Positions 33,436 to 42,307 are shown, counted from the first letter of the stretch. The stretch is DNA of 64,000 nt from AWTP1-13 sp050248715 (GCA_050248715.1 JBFWRV010000016.1:29876-93875); one strand, 5' to 3'. Program-made: numbers and translations. Notes: generated by a model from the sequence alone, not told the origin.

Positions 33436-34794
33436 TCAGCTCAGCTCACGGATCTTGAACGGCAGGCCGCCCTTTGGCGTCAACGTCACGGTGGCGTTGA
33501 TGCCAGGAGGCTCGGGGCCGACGTACTCGGGCCGGAAGCGCCGCAGCAGGATGGACAGGGCCAGCGTGTTCTCCACCTGGCTCATGGCGCCGCCGATACA
33601 GGACCGCTTGCCACCACCGAACGGCAGGTAGGTGTAGGGCTTGCGCTTCTTGGCGGCGTCGCCCATCCAGCGCTCCGGAACGAAGGCCTCGGGATCGGGC
33701 CAGAACTTTGCGCTGTGGTGGGCGCCGTAGGCGAACAACGCCACCTTGTCGCCGACGCGGATCTCCTTGCCGTCGATGACGTCGGGCTTGTCAGCGACGC
33801 GGATCAGCATCCAGATCGGCGGGTAGAGGCGCATTGTCTCCTGGATCACGGCGCGCGTGTAGGCGAGTGCAGAATAGTCGGCCGCCGTGGGCTCGCGGTC
33901 GCCGTACACTGCCTCGCCCTCGCGGCGGATGCGCACGGCCGCCTCGGGGCGCTTGGCCGTCTCGTAGAGGGCCCAGGCCAGTGTCAGCGCCGTCGTCTCG
34001 GTGCCGGCCCAAAGGTACTGCTTGAGTTCGTCCACCGCCTGCTGCTGGTCGAACTCGGGAATCGACGGGTCGGCCACGGCTGCCTCGATCATCTTCAGCA
34101 GGGTGCGTTCGCGCTGCTCGCGTGGATCGGCGCAGATCACCTCGGGCGGCACCGAAGCCCAGACCCCCATTGCCTTGGCCGGATCCTCCTCAGTGATCTC
34201 GAACTCCTCTCCTGCCACCTTCTTGAGGCGGATGGCTTTGTGGTTCATCACGTTGGTGTAGGACTTCACGCACTTGAAGACGAAGTGCGGATTGAACGGC
34301 ATCTCGCGGTCGAACAGGGCCTTGCAGATCATGTCGGCGGCGAGCGTCCAGGTCTGCTCCACCATCTCGATGGTCTCGCCCGTCTTAGCCAAGCGGGCCC
34401 AGTTCTCCATCTTGGTCCGAATGGCCTCGAGGAAGTATGGAATGTACTCGGCGAAGATGTCGGGGTGGAACGCCGGCTGCTGCGGCATGCGAATCTTCTG
34501 CCAGAGCGCGCCGTCGTGCGTGATCATCGACTTGCCGAAGATCGGCTTCAAACCGTCGAAATACTTGATGTAGTCGTCGGCCTTGGTGACCAGCACGCGC
34601 TTGAAGTGCTCGGGCTCAGTGAGCAGGACGATGCGCTGGTTGGCCAAGTTGACGGGGATGACGCCGCCGTAGCGCTCCGCCATCCTCATGAGGATGGTGA
34701 GGGGATTGTCGGGCGCCTTGAGCAGGGGCGTGAGTTGGAACCAGACGGAGGATTCCTCCCCCAGCTGATGAATGTGGGATACAGGTGCAGTCAT
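33436..34794 (-). CDS. Cytochrome P450
   Basis: The 452-residue haem monooxygenase has all hallmarks: I-helix oxygen motif (LWAGTETTALTL), ExxR (QETMRL), the PERW meander motif (AFVPERWMGD) and the haem loop FGGGKRSCIGG with the axial Cys. No membrane anchor is present, as usual for bacterial P450s. Overall it resembles CYP4/CYP102-like classes that hydroxylate alkanes or fatty acids, but the substrate is not deducible. No ferredoxin or reductase is nearby. ATG 34794 follows CGGAG; ATG 34815 is possible. A palindrome at 34851-34865 lies just upstream. Confidence 0.93.
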   Translation of the reverse strand: MTAPVSHIHQLGEESSVWFQLTPLLKAPDNPLTILMRMAERYGGVIPVNLANQRIVLLTEPEHFKRVLVTKADDYIKYFDGLKPIFGKSMITHDGALWQKIRMPQQPAFHPDIFAEYIPYFLEAIRTKMENWARLAKTGETIEMVEQTWTLAADMICKALFDREMPFNPHFVFKCVKSYTNVMNHKAIRLKKVAGEEFEITEEDPAKAMGVWASVPPEVICADPREQRERTLLKMIEAAVADPSIPEFDQQQAVDELKQYLWAGTETTALTLAWALYETAKRPEAAVRIRREGEAVYGDREPTAADYSALAYTRAVIQETMRLYPPIWMLIRVADKPDVIDGKEIRVGDKVALFAYGAHHSAKFWPDPEAFVPERWMGDAAKKRKPYTYLPFGGGKRSCIGGAMSQVENTLALSILLRRFRPEYVGPEPPGINATVTLTPKGGLPFKIRELS

Positions 34795-34850
34795 CTCGAC
34801 GGGCTCCGCCGGCATCGCTTCGTCGTCTCAGAAGACAGGGCCGCTAGGTC

Positions 34851-34865
34851 GCGCAAACGTTGCGC
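34851..34865. promoter_or_regulatory. Palindrome upstream of the P450 gene
   Basis: GCGCAAACGTTGCGC is a perfect palindrome with six-base arms and a three-base centre, 57 bases upstream of the preferred P450 start. It could be an operator. No regulator gene is adjacent. Confidence 0.35.
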
Positions 34866-35026
34866 CCGCCCTGTCCAACCTCCCGCAAATCAGCGCCTTT
34901 GGCGGAATTGATAATTTCCAGCAGCTGCGTATCCAAGTCGGTACCCCCGCTTCACTGGCCTGTCCATATCGCACGCTCGTGCTGCGGCTTTTTTTCCAAA
35001 CGGTGTGGCGCATCTTGCCAATCCAG

Positions 35027-35674
35027 CTATGGCCTTGGCGAGAAAAGGAAATTGGCCTGGTTAATCGACGATTTGAACAATACGCGGCCATTCTCCAGCC
35101 GAGCCGAGCCGGAAGCGACGAGCCGCAACGCGAGGGGATAAAGCCGGTGCTCCGCGACGAGAATGCGATCGCCCAGCGTCTCCGGCGTATCGCCTTCGTG
35201 GACCGCGACTGCGGCCTGGGCAATGATGGGCCCGGAGTCGAGTTCGGGCGTGACGAAGTGCACGGTGCAACCCGAGATGCGCACACCTGCGTCGAGCGCC
35301 TGCTTGTGCGGATTCAGCCCTTTGAACGCCGGTAGCAGTGAAGGGTGGATGTTGAGCTGACGCCCCAGCCAGCGGGCTGCAAACACCTCGCTCTGGATGC
35401 GCATGAAGCCGGCGTGGCAGACGAGCTCGACGCCATCACCGAGCAACGCGGCCTCGACCGCTATGTCGAACGCTTCCCGGGTTGCATAGGCCTTGTGATC
35501 GATGACGATCGTCTTGATGCCGGCAGCCTTCGCCCGCTCCAGGCCCAAGGCATCGGGTCTGTTGGAGATGACCAGCGCGATCGCCGCCGGGTAGTCGTCG
35601 CCGCGCGCGGCCTCCGCTAGCGCGCTCATGTTGGAGCCCCGCCCGGAGATGAGGATGCCGACGCGCTTTTTCAT
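35027..35674 (-). CDS. purN: Phosphoribosylglycinamide formyltransferase
   Basis: PurN transfers a formyl group from 10-formyl-tetrahydrofolate to GAR in purine synthesis. The 215-residue protein shows the N-terminal ISGRGSNMSAL phosphate-binding loop, the catalytic Asn and His in LNIHPSLLPAFKGL, and the Asp in ELDSGPIIAQ. Length is normal. It is the second gene of purM-purN, starting 49 bp after the purM stop, which is the standard arrangement. Confidence 0.96.
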   Translation of the reverse strand: MKKRVGILISGRGSNMSALAEAARGDDYPAAIALVISNRPDALGLERAKAAGIKTIVIDHKAYATREAFDIAVEAALLGDGVELVCHAGFMRIQSEVFAARWLGRQLNIHPSLLPAFKGLNPHKQALDAGVRISGCTVHFVTPELDSGPIIAQAAVAVHEGDTPETLGDRILVAEHRLYPLALRLVASGSARLENGRVLFKSSINQANFLFSPRP

Positions 35675-35723
35675 GACCCTCGCGGCCCGGTCCTACAGGA
35701 AGCATCTCGCCCGGTTGGCGCCG

Positions 35724-36836
35724 CTACGCCTGGAATCTCAGGGACCCAGAATAGCGCACTGCCTCCGCCTCGCCTTTGCCCTTGGCCTGCGATTTGACGC
35801 CGCGTCCGGGCTCGATCTCGCCTAGCACGACCGGTGCCTCGCCGCCGTCGCGTAACGCGGCGAGCACGCTGTCTCCTTCCGACTCCGCTGCAACGATCAC
35901 CAATCCGATCCCACAGTTGAATGTGCGCAGCATCTCCGCATCATCCAGGCCGCTCGCTTGTCGCAGCCAGCCAAACACCGGCGGCGCGATCCAGGCGCCA
36001 AGATCGACATGGGCAGCCAGACCGGCCGGAAGAATTCGCGGTACGTTCTCCGAGATGCCGCCGCCGGTGATATGAGCGATGCCCTTGATGCCACCCGTGG
36101 CGCGAAGAGCCCCCAGCACGGGCCTGACATAGATGCGCGTAGGCTCAAGCAGGGCCTCGCCGAGCGAGACGGCCTTTGCGAACGGCGCCGGCGCATCCCA
36201 TGCAAGCTTGGCCTCGGTCACCAATCGGCGCACCAGGGAGTAGCCGTTGGAATGCACCCCGGACGATGGCAGCCCAATTACGACGTCGCCGCTGGCTATA
36301 TCGGGCCGCGGCAGCAGCGTGTCCCGCTCTGCCGCCCCTACGGCGAAGCCGGCGAGGTCGTAGTCCTCGCCGGCGTACATGCCGGGCATCTCAGCCGTCT
36401 CGCCGCCGATCAGGGCGCAGCCGGCCTGCCGGCACCCGTCCGCGATGCCCGCGACGACGCTGCGCGCCGTTTCCACGTCGAGCTTACCGCAGGCCAGATA
36501 ATCGAGGAAGAACAGCGGCTCGGCGCCTTGGGCCAGTAGGTCGTTGACACTCATGGCGACAAGGTCGATGCCGATCGTTCCGTGCCGCCCGCTCTCGATG
36601 GCGATCTTCAGCTTGGTGCCCACGCCGTCGTTGGCGGCGACCAGGATCGGGTCCTTGAAGCCGGCCGCCTTGAGATCGAAGAGGGCGCCGAACCCGCCGA
36701 GATCGGCACCGGCGCCGGACCGGCGCGTTCCCCTGGCAAGTGGCTTGATCGCCTCGACCAGCGCATTGCCGGCGTCGATGTCGACCCCGGAATCGCGGTA
36801 GGAAATGGGTGGACGATTGTGCCGGTTGCTTGGCAT
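35724..36836 (-). CDS. purM: Phosphoribosylformylglycinamidine cyclo-ligase
   Basis: PurM (AIR synthetase) closes the imidazole ring of AIR using ATP. The 370-residue protein has family signatures YRDSGVDIDAGN, VAANDGVGTKLKIA, GGETAEMPGMY, GLPSSGVHSNGYSLVR and AHITGGGISENVPR. The C-terminus has an uncommon Lys/Gly/Glu-rich stretch (SQAKGKGEAEAV). ATG 36836 is preferred over ATG 36893 because the family N-terminus follows it closely. It heads the purMN operon and is divergent from the DUF2066 gene, leaving 131 bp between starts. Confidence 0.96.
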   Translation of the reverse strand: MPSNRHNRPPISYRDSGVDIDAGNALVEAIKPLARGTRRSGAGADLGGFGALFDLKAAGFKDPILVAANDGVGTKLKIAIESGRHGTIGIDLVAMSVNDLLAQGAEPLFFLDYLACGKLDVETARSVVAGIADGCRQAGCALIGGETAEMPGMYAGEDYDLAGFAVGAAERDTLLPRPDIASGDVVIGLPSSGVHSNGYSLVRRLVTEAKLAWDAPAPFAKAVSLGEALLEPTRIYVRPVLGALRATGGIKGIAHITGGGISENVPRILPAGLAAHVDLGAWIAPPVFGWLRQASGLDDAEMLRTFNCGIGLVIVAAESEGDSVLAALRDGGEAPVVLGEIEPGRGVKSQAKGKGEAEAVRYSGSLRFQA

Positions 36837-36967
36837 AGGCTGCTGACGGGGCTCCCCATTTCTGCCCAACGATCCGCGGAGTATCCGGGGCATAGCAGAG
36901 AAGGGCCGGGTTCGGTAGGGTCTGCGGCCGTGAGAGCCGTGGATGTCTGACAGGCGGACGTGGGGGC

Positions 36968-38125
36968 ATGAGAGAGACCAAGACGCGGAATGCTCTGGTT
37001 GCGGGTATCGGGTTGACAGTGGCGGCCGCGCTTTCGCTGGCAGCCGGCACGCCAGGTCTTGCCTGGGCGGGCGATGAGGTGTTCACCGTCGCCAACTACC
37101 CCGTGGAGGCCAGAGCCGAGAACGCTGTCGCGGCCAAGGACAGGGCGCTCGCCGATGGGCAGCGCGCGGCCCTGCGCTCGCTGCTGAAACGCCTCGTGCC
37201 GGTCACGGCACACCAGCGCCTGAGGCGCCTGCCGCCAATGAAGGCCGGAGACCTAATCGACGGCGTCAGGGTGCGCTCGGAGCGCAATTCGGCCACTGAC
37301 TACATCGCCAGCCTGGACTTCGCGTTCCAGTCCAAGGGCGTGCGCGACCTGCTACGCCGCGAAGGCCTGCCCTTCATCGACGAGCAGGCCCCCACCCTCA
37401 CCGTCGTGCCGATCTGGCGCGCAAGCGGCGCCCGCGGCTCCAAGGAGGAGGCCGCCTGGACCAATGTCTGGAAGGGTCTGGATCTTGATCACGCCCTGAC
37501 ACCGGTAAAGCTGGAGGCGCTGAAGAGCGGAATTGCTCCGGGAACCGTCGAGGCTCTGGCTGGAGGGGATGGCGCAGCTATCCGCAGCCTCGTTGCGGCC
37601 TATGGTAGAGAGCTGATCCTGCTCGCCGTGGCCGAGGAGGACACCGCCGCCGGCCGGCTCCACGTGACCCTTGTCGGGCGCGATGCCGTCGGCGCCTTTA
37701 TCCTCAAGCGAGCCTACCGCCTTGACCCGGTCGACACCGGCTATACCAGCGAGCTCGCCGCTGTCGTCTCGCTCGGAATCCTTGAAGGGCGCTGGAAGGC
37801 CATAAGGGTCTCAAATTCCGCCAGTTCCGGTGGAGGCGGCCCAGCGGCCGGCCCGGGCGCAAGCTACTCCTCGAGCTATCCCTCGAGTGGCGGCGACATG
37901 CTGATTGCCGTGGAGTTCCAAGGCATGAGTGAGTGGCAGGACATCAGCCGCAGGCTCTCCTCGCTGCCGGGGGTCGAGGAGCTGGAGGTGGCGGGCCTCT
38001 CCGCTCGTGGCGCGCGCGTGACGCTGCGCTACGCGGAAGGGCCCGAACGCCTTGCCGACGCCTTGGCCGAGCAGGGGCTGAGCTTGCGCAATGCCGGAGG
38101 CAACTGGGTGCTCAGGATACCGTAG
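36968..38125 (+). CDS. DUF2066 exported protein
   Basis: The 385-residue protein begins with a signal peptide (LVAGIGLTVAAALSLAAG..AWA) and then shows DUF2066 features: FTVANYPVEARAENAVAAKD, a QRAALRSLLKRLVP segment and DYIASLDFAFQSKGVRDLL. A Ser/Gly-rich spacer sits near residues 282-303 before a C-terminal domain (VEFQGMSEWQDISRRLSSLPGVE). The family is of unknown function. In many Rhizobiales it sits, as here, between purMN (divergent) and a CDP-alcohol phosphatidyltransferase gene 121 bp downstream. Confidence 0.85.
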   Translation: MRETKTRNALVAGIGLTVAAALSLAAGTPGLAWAGDEVFTVANYPVEARAENAVAAKDRALADGQRAALRSLLKRLVPVTAHQRLRRLPPMKAGDLIDGVRVRSERNSATDYIASLDFAFQSKGVRDLLRREGLPFIDEQAPTLTVVPIWRASGARGSKEEAAWTNVWKGLDLDHALTPVKLEALKSGIAPGTVEALAGGDGAAIRSLVAAYGRELILLAVAEEDTAAGRLHVTLVGRDAVGAFILKRAYRLDPVDTGYTSELAAVVSLGILEGRWKAIRVSNSASSGGGGPAAGPGASYSSSYPSSGGDMLIAVEFQGMSEWQDISRRLSSLPGVEELEVAGLSARGARVTLRYAEGPERLADALAEQGLSLRNAGGNWVLRIP

Positions 38126-38246
38126 CGATAGAAGGCTCGACGCGCGGCACGCGGGGCGGGTAGGCTTCGGCGGCCGGACATCGCGCGGCTGCCGCCCGCA
38201 TGTTCGCGCCCGATCCCGATCGCCACCAAGTCAAACCCGGTCAGCT

Positions 38247-38807
38247 TTGATCATCAACATCCCGAACTTCATTACAATGGGGCGGATCATCTCCGTCCCG
38301 GTGATCTTCTGGTTGCTGCTGACCAGCCAAAACGGCATTGCTTTTTTTGTCTTCGTCTGCGCCGGGCTGAGCGATGCCGTCGATGGCTACCTTGCGAAGC
38401 GGTTCAACTGGACGAGCGAGCTCGGCGCCTACCTCGACCCGCTGGCGGACAAGCTGTTGATCGTGAGCATATTTATTGCGCTCGGCGTCCGCGGCGAGCT
38501 TCCCCTCTGGCTGGTGATCGCCGTGGTCAGCCGCGACATCCTGATCGTGGCCGCGGTTCTGCTCGCCTGGCTCCTGGACCAGCCTGTCCGGATCAAGCCG
38601 TTGACCGTGAGCAAGGTCAACACCTTGATGCAAATCGTGCTCGCCGCCTCGGTGCTGGCCGACAAGGCCTTCGGTCTCGGCCTCGATACGACGCGCATCG
38701 TCCTCGTGTGGCTCACCGGCGCGCTGACGCTGCTTTCGCTCGCCGCCTATCTCAAGGCCTGGTTCATGCACATGGCGGAGGATGAGAAGGGTCCTGGCGG
38801 TCCGTGA
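38247..38807 (+). CDS. CDP-alcohol phosphatidyltransferase family protein
   Basis: The 186-residue membrane enzyme transfers a phosphatidyl group from CDP-diacylglycerol to an alcohol, as PgsA does. The signature D-x2-D-G-x2-A-R-x8-G-x3-D-x3-D appears as DAVDGYLAKRFNWTSELGAYLDPLAD, with Lys in place of the usual Arg. Four to five further helices follow. The start is taken as TTG 38247 because the product then begins M-I-I-N-I-P-N-F-I-T, the normal N-terminus of the family; no AUG fits. Together with the upstream DUF2066 gene it keeps a common Rhizobiales order, but hdaA, often next, is absent. Confidence 0.85.
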   Translation: MIINIPNFITMGRIISVPVIFWLLLTSQNGIAFFVFVCAGLSDAVDGYLAKRFNWTSELGAYLDPLADKLLIVSIFIALGVRGELPLWLVIAVVSRDILIVAAVLLAWLLDQPVRIKPLTVSKVNTLMQIVLAASVLADKAFGLGLDTTRIVLVWLTGALTLLSLAAYLKAWFMHMAEDEKGPGGP

Positions 38808-39107
38808 GACGATGGCGCAGCGGTAGGTATTTCATTCGTCCGGAGACGTACGCAGCGTTGCCGCTCACGGCCGCTGCTTTCGAGATCATGTAGCAGATCC
38901 TCGCGCGCTTCTCGAAGAAGGAGAGCGTATTGCAGGCGTCGTGCGCCAGGCATTTCTCGGCATAGCGAACGGGGTGCGTTAGCTCGCTGCCGCAACTGCC
39001 GGCCGCGGACAAAAAATGTTCATGCGAGCTGTCGGCGGGGCCAGACGCCGATCGTCTTCGGCACATGAAGCCAAGTGCAGCGCCATCGGATCAGGAAGGA
39101 GGCCGTC

Positions 39108-39545
39108 ATGCACCCAGACCGCGCCCACGACGAACGCGACGTTCGCCGCACCGTCGACGCGTGGGCTTCGGCGCTCAGCGCCAAGGACGCAAGCGCCGTC
39201 ACGAGCCACTATAGCCCCGACTACGTGCAGTTCTCCATGGCCCCGCCTCTGCAGAGCAAGGGAGGCGACCCGCGCAGCCTGCAGGCATGGTTCGATACCT
39301 GGGACGGCCCGATCGGCTATGCCGTCGGCGCGGCGGAGATAGCCACGAGCGGTGACCTGGCCGTGGTGCACGGGCTCTGCCGCATGTCCGGCGCCAAGGT
39401 CGGCGGCGACAAGGTCGATCTTTGGTTCCGCCAGACGCTCGGTTTGCGCAAGGTCGGCGGGATTTGGCAGATCGCCCACCAGCACACATCCGTGCCGTTC
39501 TACATGGACGGCAGCTTCAACGCTGCCATCGATCTCACGCCCTGA
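39108..39545 (+). CDS. SnoaL/NTF2-like protein
   Basis: The 145-residue protein has the cone-shaped NTF2 fold pattern seen in DUF4440/SnoaL proteins: RRTVDAWASALSAKDASAVTSHYSPDYVQF at the N-terminus, a central LQAWFDTWDGPIGYAV and a final WFRQTLGLRKVGGIWQIAHQHTSVPF. Family members are hydrolases, isomerases or ligand binders. AAGGAGG precedes ATG 39108. It is the first of three small co-directional genes (NTF2, DUF1428, VOC) spaced 60-70 bp, a combination seen with stress or xenobiotic response genes. Confidence 0.82.
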   Translation: MHPDRAHDERDVRRTVDAWASALSAKDASAVTSHYSPDYVQFSMAPPLQSKGGDPRSLQAWFDTWDGPIGYAVGAAEIATSGDLAVVHGLCRMSGAKVGGDKVDLWFRQTLGLRKVGGIWQIAHQHTSVPFYMDGSFNAAIDLTP

Positions 39546-39606
39546 TCGCAATTCAGCCCGCGCGTTCTGCTGCAATCCATCAACGAGCAACCAAAGGAGC
39601 CCAACC

Positions 39607-39966
39607 ATGGCGAGGTACGTCGACGGCTATGTTCTGCCCGTTCCCAAGAAGAACCTGGAAGCCTACCGCCAGCTGGCGCAGGAAGCCGGCAACGTATGGC
39701 GCGAGCACGGCGCGCTGGAATATGTCGAGTGCGTCGCCGAGGATGTGAAGTCCGGGCAGCTCACATCCTTTCCGCAAGCCGTCAAGCTCGAGGATGGCGA
39801 GACGGTCGTGTTCGCGTGGATCGTCTTCAGGTCGCGCGAGGATCGCGACCGCATCAATGCCGCGGTCATGAAAGATCCGCGCATCGCCGGTAAAGACCCC
39901 GCGTCGATGCCGTTCGACGGCAGGCGGATGTTCTGGGGTGGCTTCGACGTGCTCGTCGAGGCCTGA
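39607..39966 (+). CDS. DUF1428 family protein
   Basis: The 119-residue protein is a ferredoxin-like-fold DUF1428 member: YVDGYVLPVPKKNLEAYRQLA at the start, HGALEYVECVAED, VVFAWIVFRSREDRDRINAAVM and FDGRRMFWGGFDVLVEA at the end. The function of the family is not known; it is widespread as a cytosolic small protein. AAAGGAG precedes ATG 39607. It is the middle gene of the NTF2-DUF1428-VOC group and probably shares its transcript. Confidence 0.9.
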   Translation: MARYVDGYVLPVPKKNLEAYRQLAQEAGNVWREHGALEYVECVAEDVKSGQLTSFPQAVKLEDGETVVFAWIVFRSREDRDRINAAVMKDPRIAGKDPASMPFDGRRMFWGGFDVLVEA

Positions 39967-40032
39967 GCTTACCAGCGAAAATTGCGCGGCAGCCGAGCGG
40001 ATGGGCTTCGCGCCAACGGAGGGAGTATCGAC

Positions 40033-40524
40033 ATGGCAGGCAAGCAGAAGATCACGACGTTCCTCTGGTTCGACACCGACACCGACGCCGAGGAGGCCAT
40101 GAATTTCTATGTCTCGATCTTCAAGAACGCGCGGATCGTAAACGTCAACCGCTATGGCGATGCAGATCCGAACCGACCCGGACAAGTCATCACCGGCACG
40201 TTCGAGCTGGAGGGGCAGCGGTTCATGGCACTCAACGGCGGCTCCCACTTCAAGTTCACCGAGGCCATATCGCTGTTCGTGGACTGCGACACGCAGGCGG
40301 AGGTCGATATGCTCTGGGAGAAACTGCTGGCCGGCGGCGGGAAGCCGCAGCAGTGCGGCTGGCTGAAGGACAAGTATGGCCTGTCCTGGCAGATCATCCC
40401 TTCAGCGCTCGGCGAGTTGATGAGCGCCAAGGATCCCAAGAAGGCTGGCGCCGTCATGCAGGCCATGCTCAAGATGGTCAAGATCGACATCGCCAAGCTG
40501 CGCGAGGCCTACGAGCAGGGGTAG
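40033..40524 (+). CDS. PhnB-like VOC family protein
   Basis: The 163-residue protein matches the PhnB-like (3-dmu-9_3-mt) branch of the vicinal oxygen chelate fold: ITTFLWFDTDTDAEEAMNFYVSIFKNARI, GTFELEGQRFMALNGG, FVDCDTQAEVDMLWEKL, and GWLKDKYGLSWQIIP. Despite the old methyltransferase label these proteins are metal-dependent or binding proteins of uncertain substrate. GGAGGGAG precedes ATG 40033. It ends the three-gene group and converges with the HigB-HigA remnant. Confidence 0.9.
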   Translation: MAGKQKITTFLWFDTDTDAEEAMNFYVSIFKNARIVNVNRYGDADPNRPGQVITGTFELEGQRFMALNGGSHFKFTEAISLFVDCDTQAEVDMLWEKLLAGGGKPQQCGWLKDKYGLSWQIIPSALGELMSAKDPKKAGAVMQAMLKMVKIDIAKLREAYEQG

Positions 40525-40549
40525 CGCAAAACGCGGACTGCGCTCCTGG

Positions 40550-40942
40550 CTACTCGGTCAGGAGTACCCGCACGCGCGACTCGACCCTGCGCCATTCTCC
40601 CTCCCGCGCACGGCGCAGATCGTAGCCCGACTGCAGATTAAGCCACATCTCGGCGCTCGTGCCGAAATATTTTGCGAGCCTGAGTGCGATGGATGCCGTG
40701 ATGGCCGAGCGGCCATGCACGATGTCGTTGACGCGCGCCGGGTTCACGTCGATGTCGCGCGCGAGGCGGTTCTGACTCAGCCCAAGGCGGTTTCCCGGCG
40801 GCGACCGCAAATCAGCAAGCGATACTGCGCCATCAAGCAGTAGCAGCTTGCGTCGCGCCGGGCGTTCAATAGCGCGCAATTTCGACACGTCCTCATCCGC
40901 AAAGAGTCGGGCCGCCGCCGAATCCCTGAACGAGCGAATCAT
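40550..40942 (-). CDS. Fused HigB(truncated)-HigA protein
   Basis: The 130-residue product joins two toxin-antitoxin partners. Residues 1-53 are the N-terminal half of a HigB toxin (MIRSFRD, RLFADED, ARRKLLLLD, SLADLRSPPGNRL). From residue 54 it continues as a HigA antitoxin, GLSQNRLARDIDVNPARVND, then ITASIALRLAKYFGTS and MWLNLQSGYDL. The HigB C-terminal strand with its catalytic residues and the first 20 or so residues of HigA are missing, so an in-frame deletion across a higBA pair is the simplest origin. The DNA-binding helix-turn-helix is intact, and a perfect operator-like palindrome lies upstream. Confidence 0.88.
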   Translation of the reverse strand: MIRSFRDSAAARLFADEDVSKLRAIERPARRKLLLLDGAVSLADLRSPPGNRLGLSQNRLARDIDVNPARVNDIVHGRSAITASIALRLAKYFGTSAEMWLNLQSGYDLRRAREGEWRRVESRVRVLLTE

Positions 40943-40950
40943 GTCCTCTT

Positions 40951-40971
40951 CTATTCTCTCATAGAGAATAG
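40951..40971. promoter_or_regulatory. Candidate HigA operator
   Basis: CTATTCTCTCATAGAGAATAG is a perfect palindrome with nine-base arms and a three-base centre, nine bases upstream of the fused higB-higA start codon. Its position over the promoter and start fits autoregulation by the HigA helix-turn-helix, and its AT content is far above the surroundings. Confidence 0.75.
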
Positions 40972-41002
40972 TGCGGGCAGAGTAGTCGCGCGGCCTGCCA
41001 CG

Positions 41003-42307
41003 TCAATACCGGTTCGCGATCGGCAGCTCCTCGGCCGGGAACAATGTGATGACGCGGCAGCTCTTGTCGGTCACCACCACTTCCTCCTCGATGCGCGCGG
41101 CCGAGTAGCCGTCCTTGGCCGGGCAGTAGGTTTCCAGCGCGAACACCATGCCCTCCTTGATCTCGGTGGGGTGATCCAGCGAGACCACGCGCGAAATGAT
41201 TGGTCGCTCGTGGATGGCGCAGCCGATGCCGTGGCCGAACTGCAGGCCGAACGCCGCCATCTCGTCGGGGAAGCCGAACTCCTCCGCCTTCGGCCACACG
41301 CTGCAGACCTTGTCGGTCGTCACGCCCGGCTTGATCAGGGCGATGGCCCTGTCCAACCACTCGCGCGCTCGCTTGTAGGCGTCATGTTGCACCGGCGTGG
41401 CGCGGCCGACGTTGAAGGTGCGGTAGTAGCAGGTGCGGTAACCCATGAACGACTGCAGGATGTCGAAGAACGCCTGGTCGCCGGGGCGCAGCATGCGGTC
41501 GGTGAAGTTGTGCGGGTGCGGATTGCAGCGCTCGCCGGAGATGGCGTTGATTGCCTCCACGTCGTCGGAGCCGTGGCGGTAGAGGAACTCGTTCACCATC
41601 GCCACGATGTCGTTCTCGCGAACCCCGGGTTTCAGCTCCTCGTGCACCAGGTGATAGGCACCGTCGACCATGGCGGCGGCCCGGTTCAACAACGCGATCT
41701 CGTCGATCGACTTGATCTCGCGCGCTTCCAGCATGGTCTGCTGGCCGTCGGCGATCTTCAGGCCTGCCTTCTCCAGCTCGAACAGCATCGGGGGCTCGAT
41801 GATGTCGACGCCGACCGGCATCTTGGACACGCCCGCGTCCTTGATCAGCGCGGCGATCTCCTTGGCATGCCGCGCCATCAGGCCGAAGGCGGGATTGACC
41901 GTGCCGCGCAGCCCCAGCAGTCCGGCCTTGCAGTTCTCCGGCTTGAGCCAGGGCGCATAGAGCCGGTGGTGCACGGCGGCCGAGCCGAAATCCCACAGGA
42001 TCGGATCGGCGCTGCCGCGCGTCAGCAGCGCCCAGCGGCAGATCTTGTCGCGCTCCCACTCGCCGATCTTGGTCGAAGTCAGGTAGCGGATGTTGTTGAC
42101 GTCCATCACCAGCAGCGCGCCGAGGTCCGACTTCTCCAAGGCGTGGCGGGCACGGGAGAGGCGGTAGTTGTGCAGCCGCCGGTAGTCGACGCGCTCCTCG
42201 AAGTCGACCCCCATGGTGCCGAGTGCCGGCAGCGCCCGGCCCCAGTTGTGGCGCGGATTGATATCCTCGGCGCGAATGGCGGTGGGTTCGCCGGCAGACT
42301 TGGGCAT
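41003..42307 (-). CDS. M24 family (creatinase/aminopeptidase P-like) hydrolase
   Basis: The 434-residue protein has a creatinase N-domain (YRLSRARHALEKSDLGALLVMDVNNIRYLTS) and a pita-bread C-domain of family M24. Metal-site motifs are only partly kept: FFDI supplies the first Asp, FGHGIGCAIHERP the His, FALETYC and AARIEEEVVV the Glu residues, but the second Asp of the usual SDITRTF is replaced, giving TCYYRTF. Substrate is therefore uncertain; relatives include Xaa-Pro peptidases, creatinases and DddP. ATG 42307 follows GGGAGG. The gene is monocistronic. Confidence 0.85.
   Translation of the reverse strand: MPKSAGEPTAIRAEDINPRHNWGRALPALGTMGVDFEERVDYRRLHNYRLSRARHALEKSDLGALLVMDVNNIRYLTSTKIGEWERDKICRWALLTRGSADPILWDFGSAAVHHRLYAPWLKPENCKAGLLGLRGTVNPAFGLMARHAKEIAALIKDAGVSKMPVGVDIIEPPMLFELEKAGLKIADGQQTMLEAREIKSIDEIALLNRAAAMVDGAYHLVHEELKPGVRENDIVAMVNEFLYRHGSDDVEAINAISGERCNPHPHNFTDRMLRPGDQAFFDILQSFMGYRTCYYRTFNVGRATPVQHDAYKRAREWLDRAIALIKPGVTTDKVCSVWPKAEEFGFPDEMAAFGLQFGHGIGCAIHERPIISRVVSLDHPTEIKEGMVFALETYCPAKDGYSAARIEEEVVVTDKSCRVITLFPAEELPIANRY

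Noticed and set aside
41003..42307. DMSP lyase DddP as a specific call
   Set aside because: The fold is the same, but the metal ligand motif and surrounding residues differ from those I recall for DddP. No other dimethylsulfoniopropionate gene is nearby.
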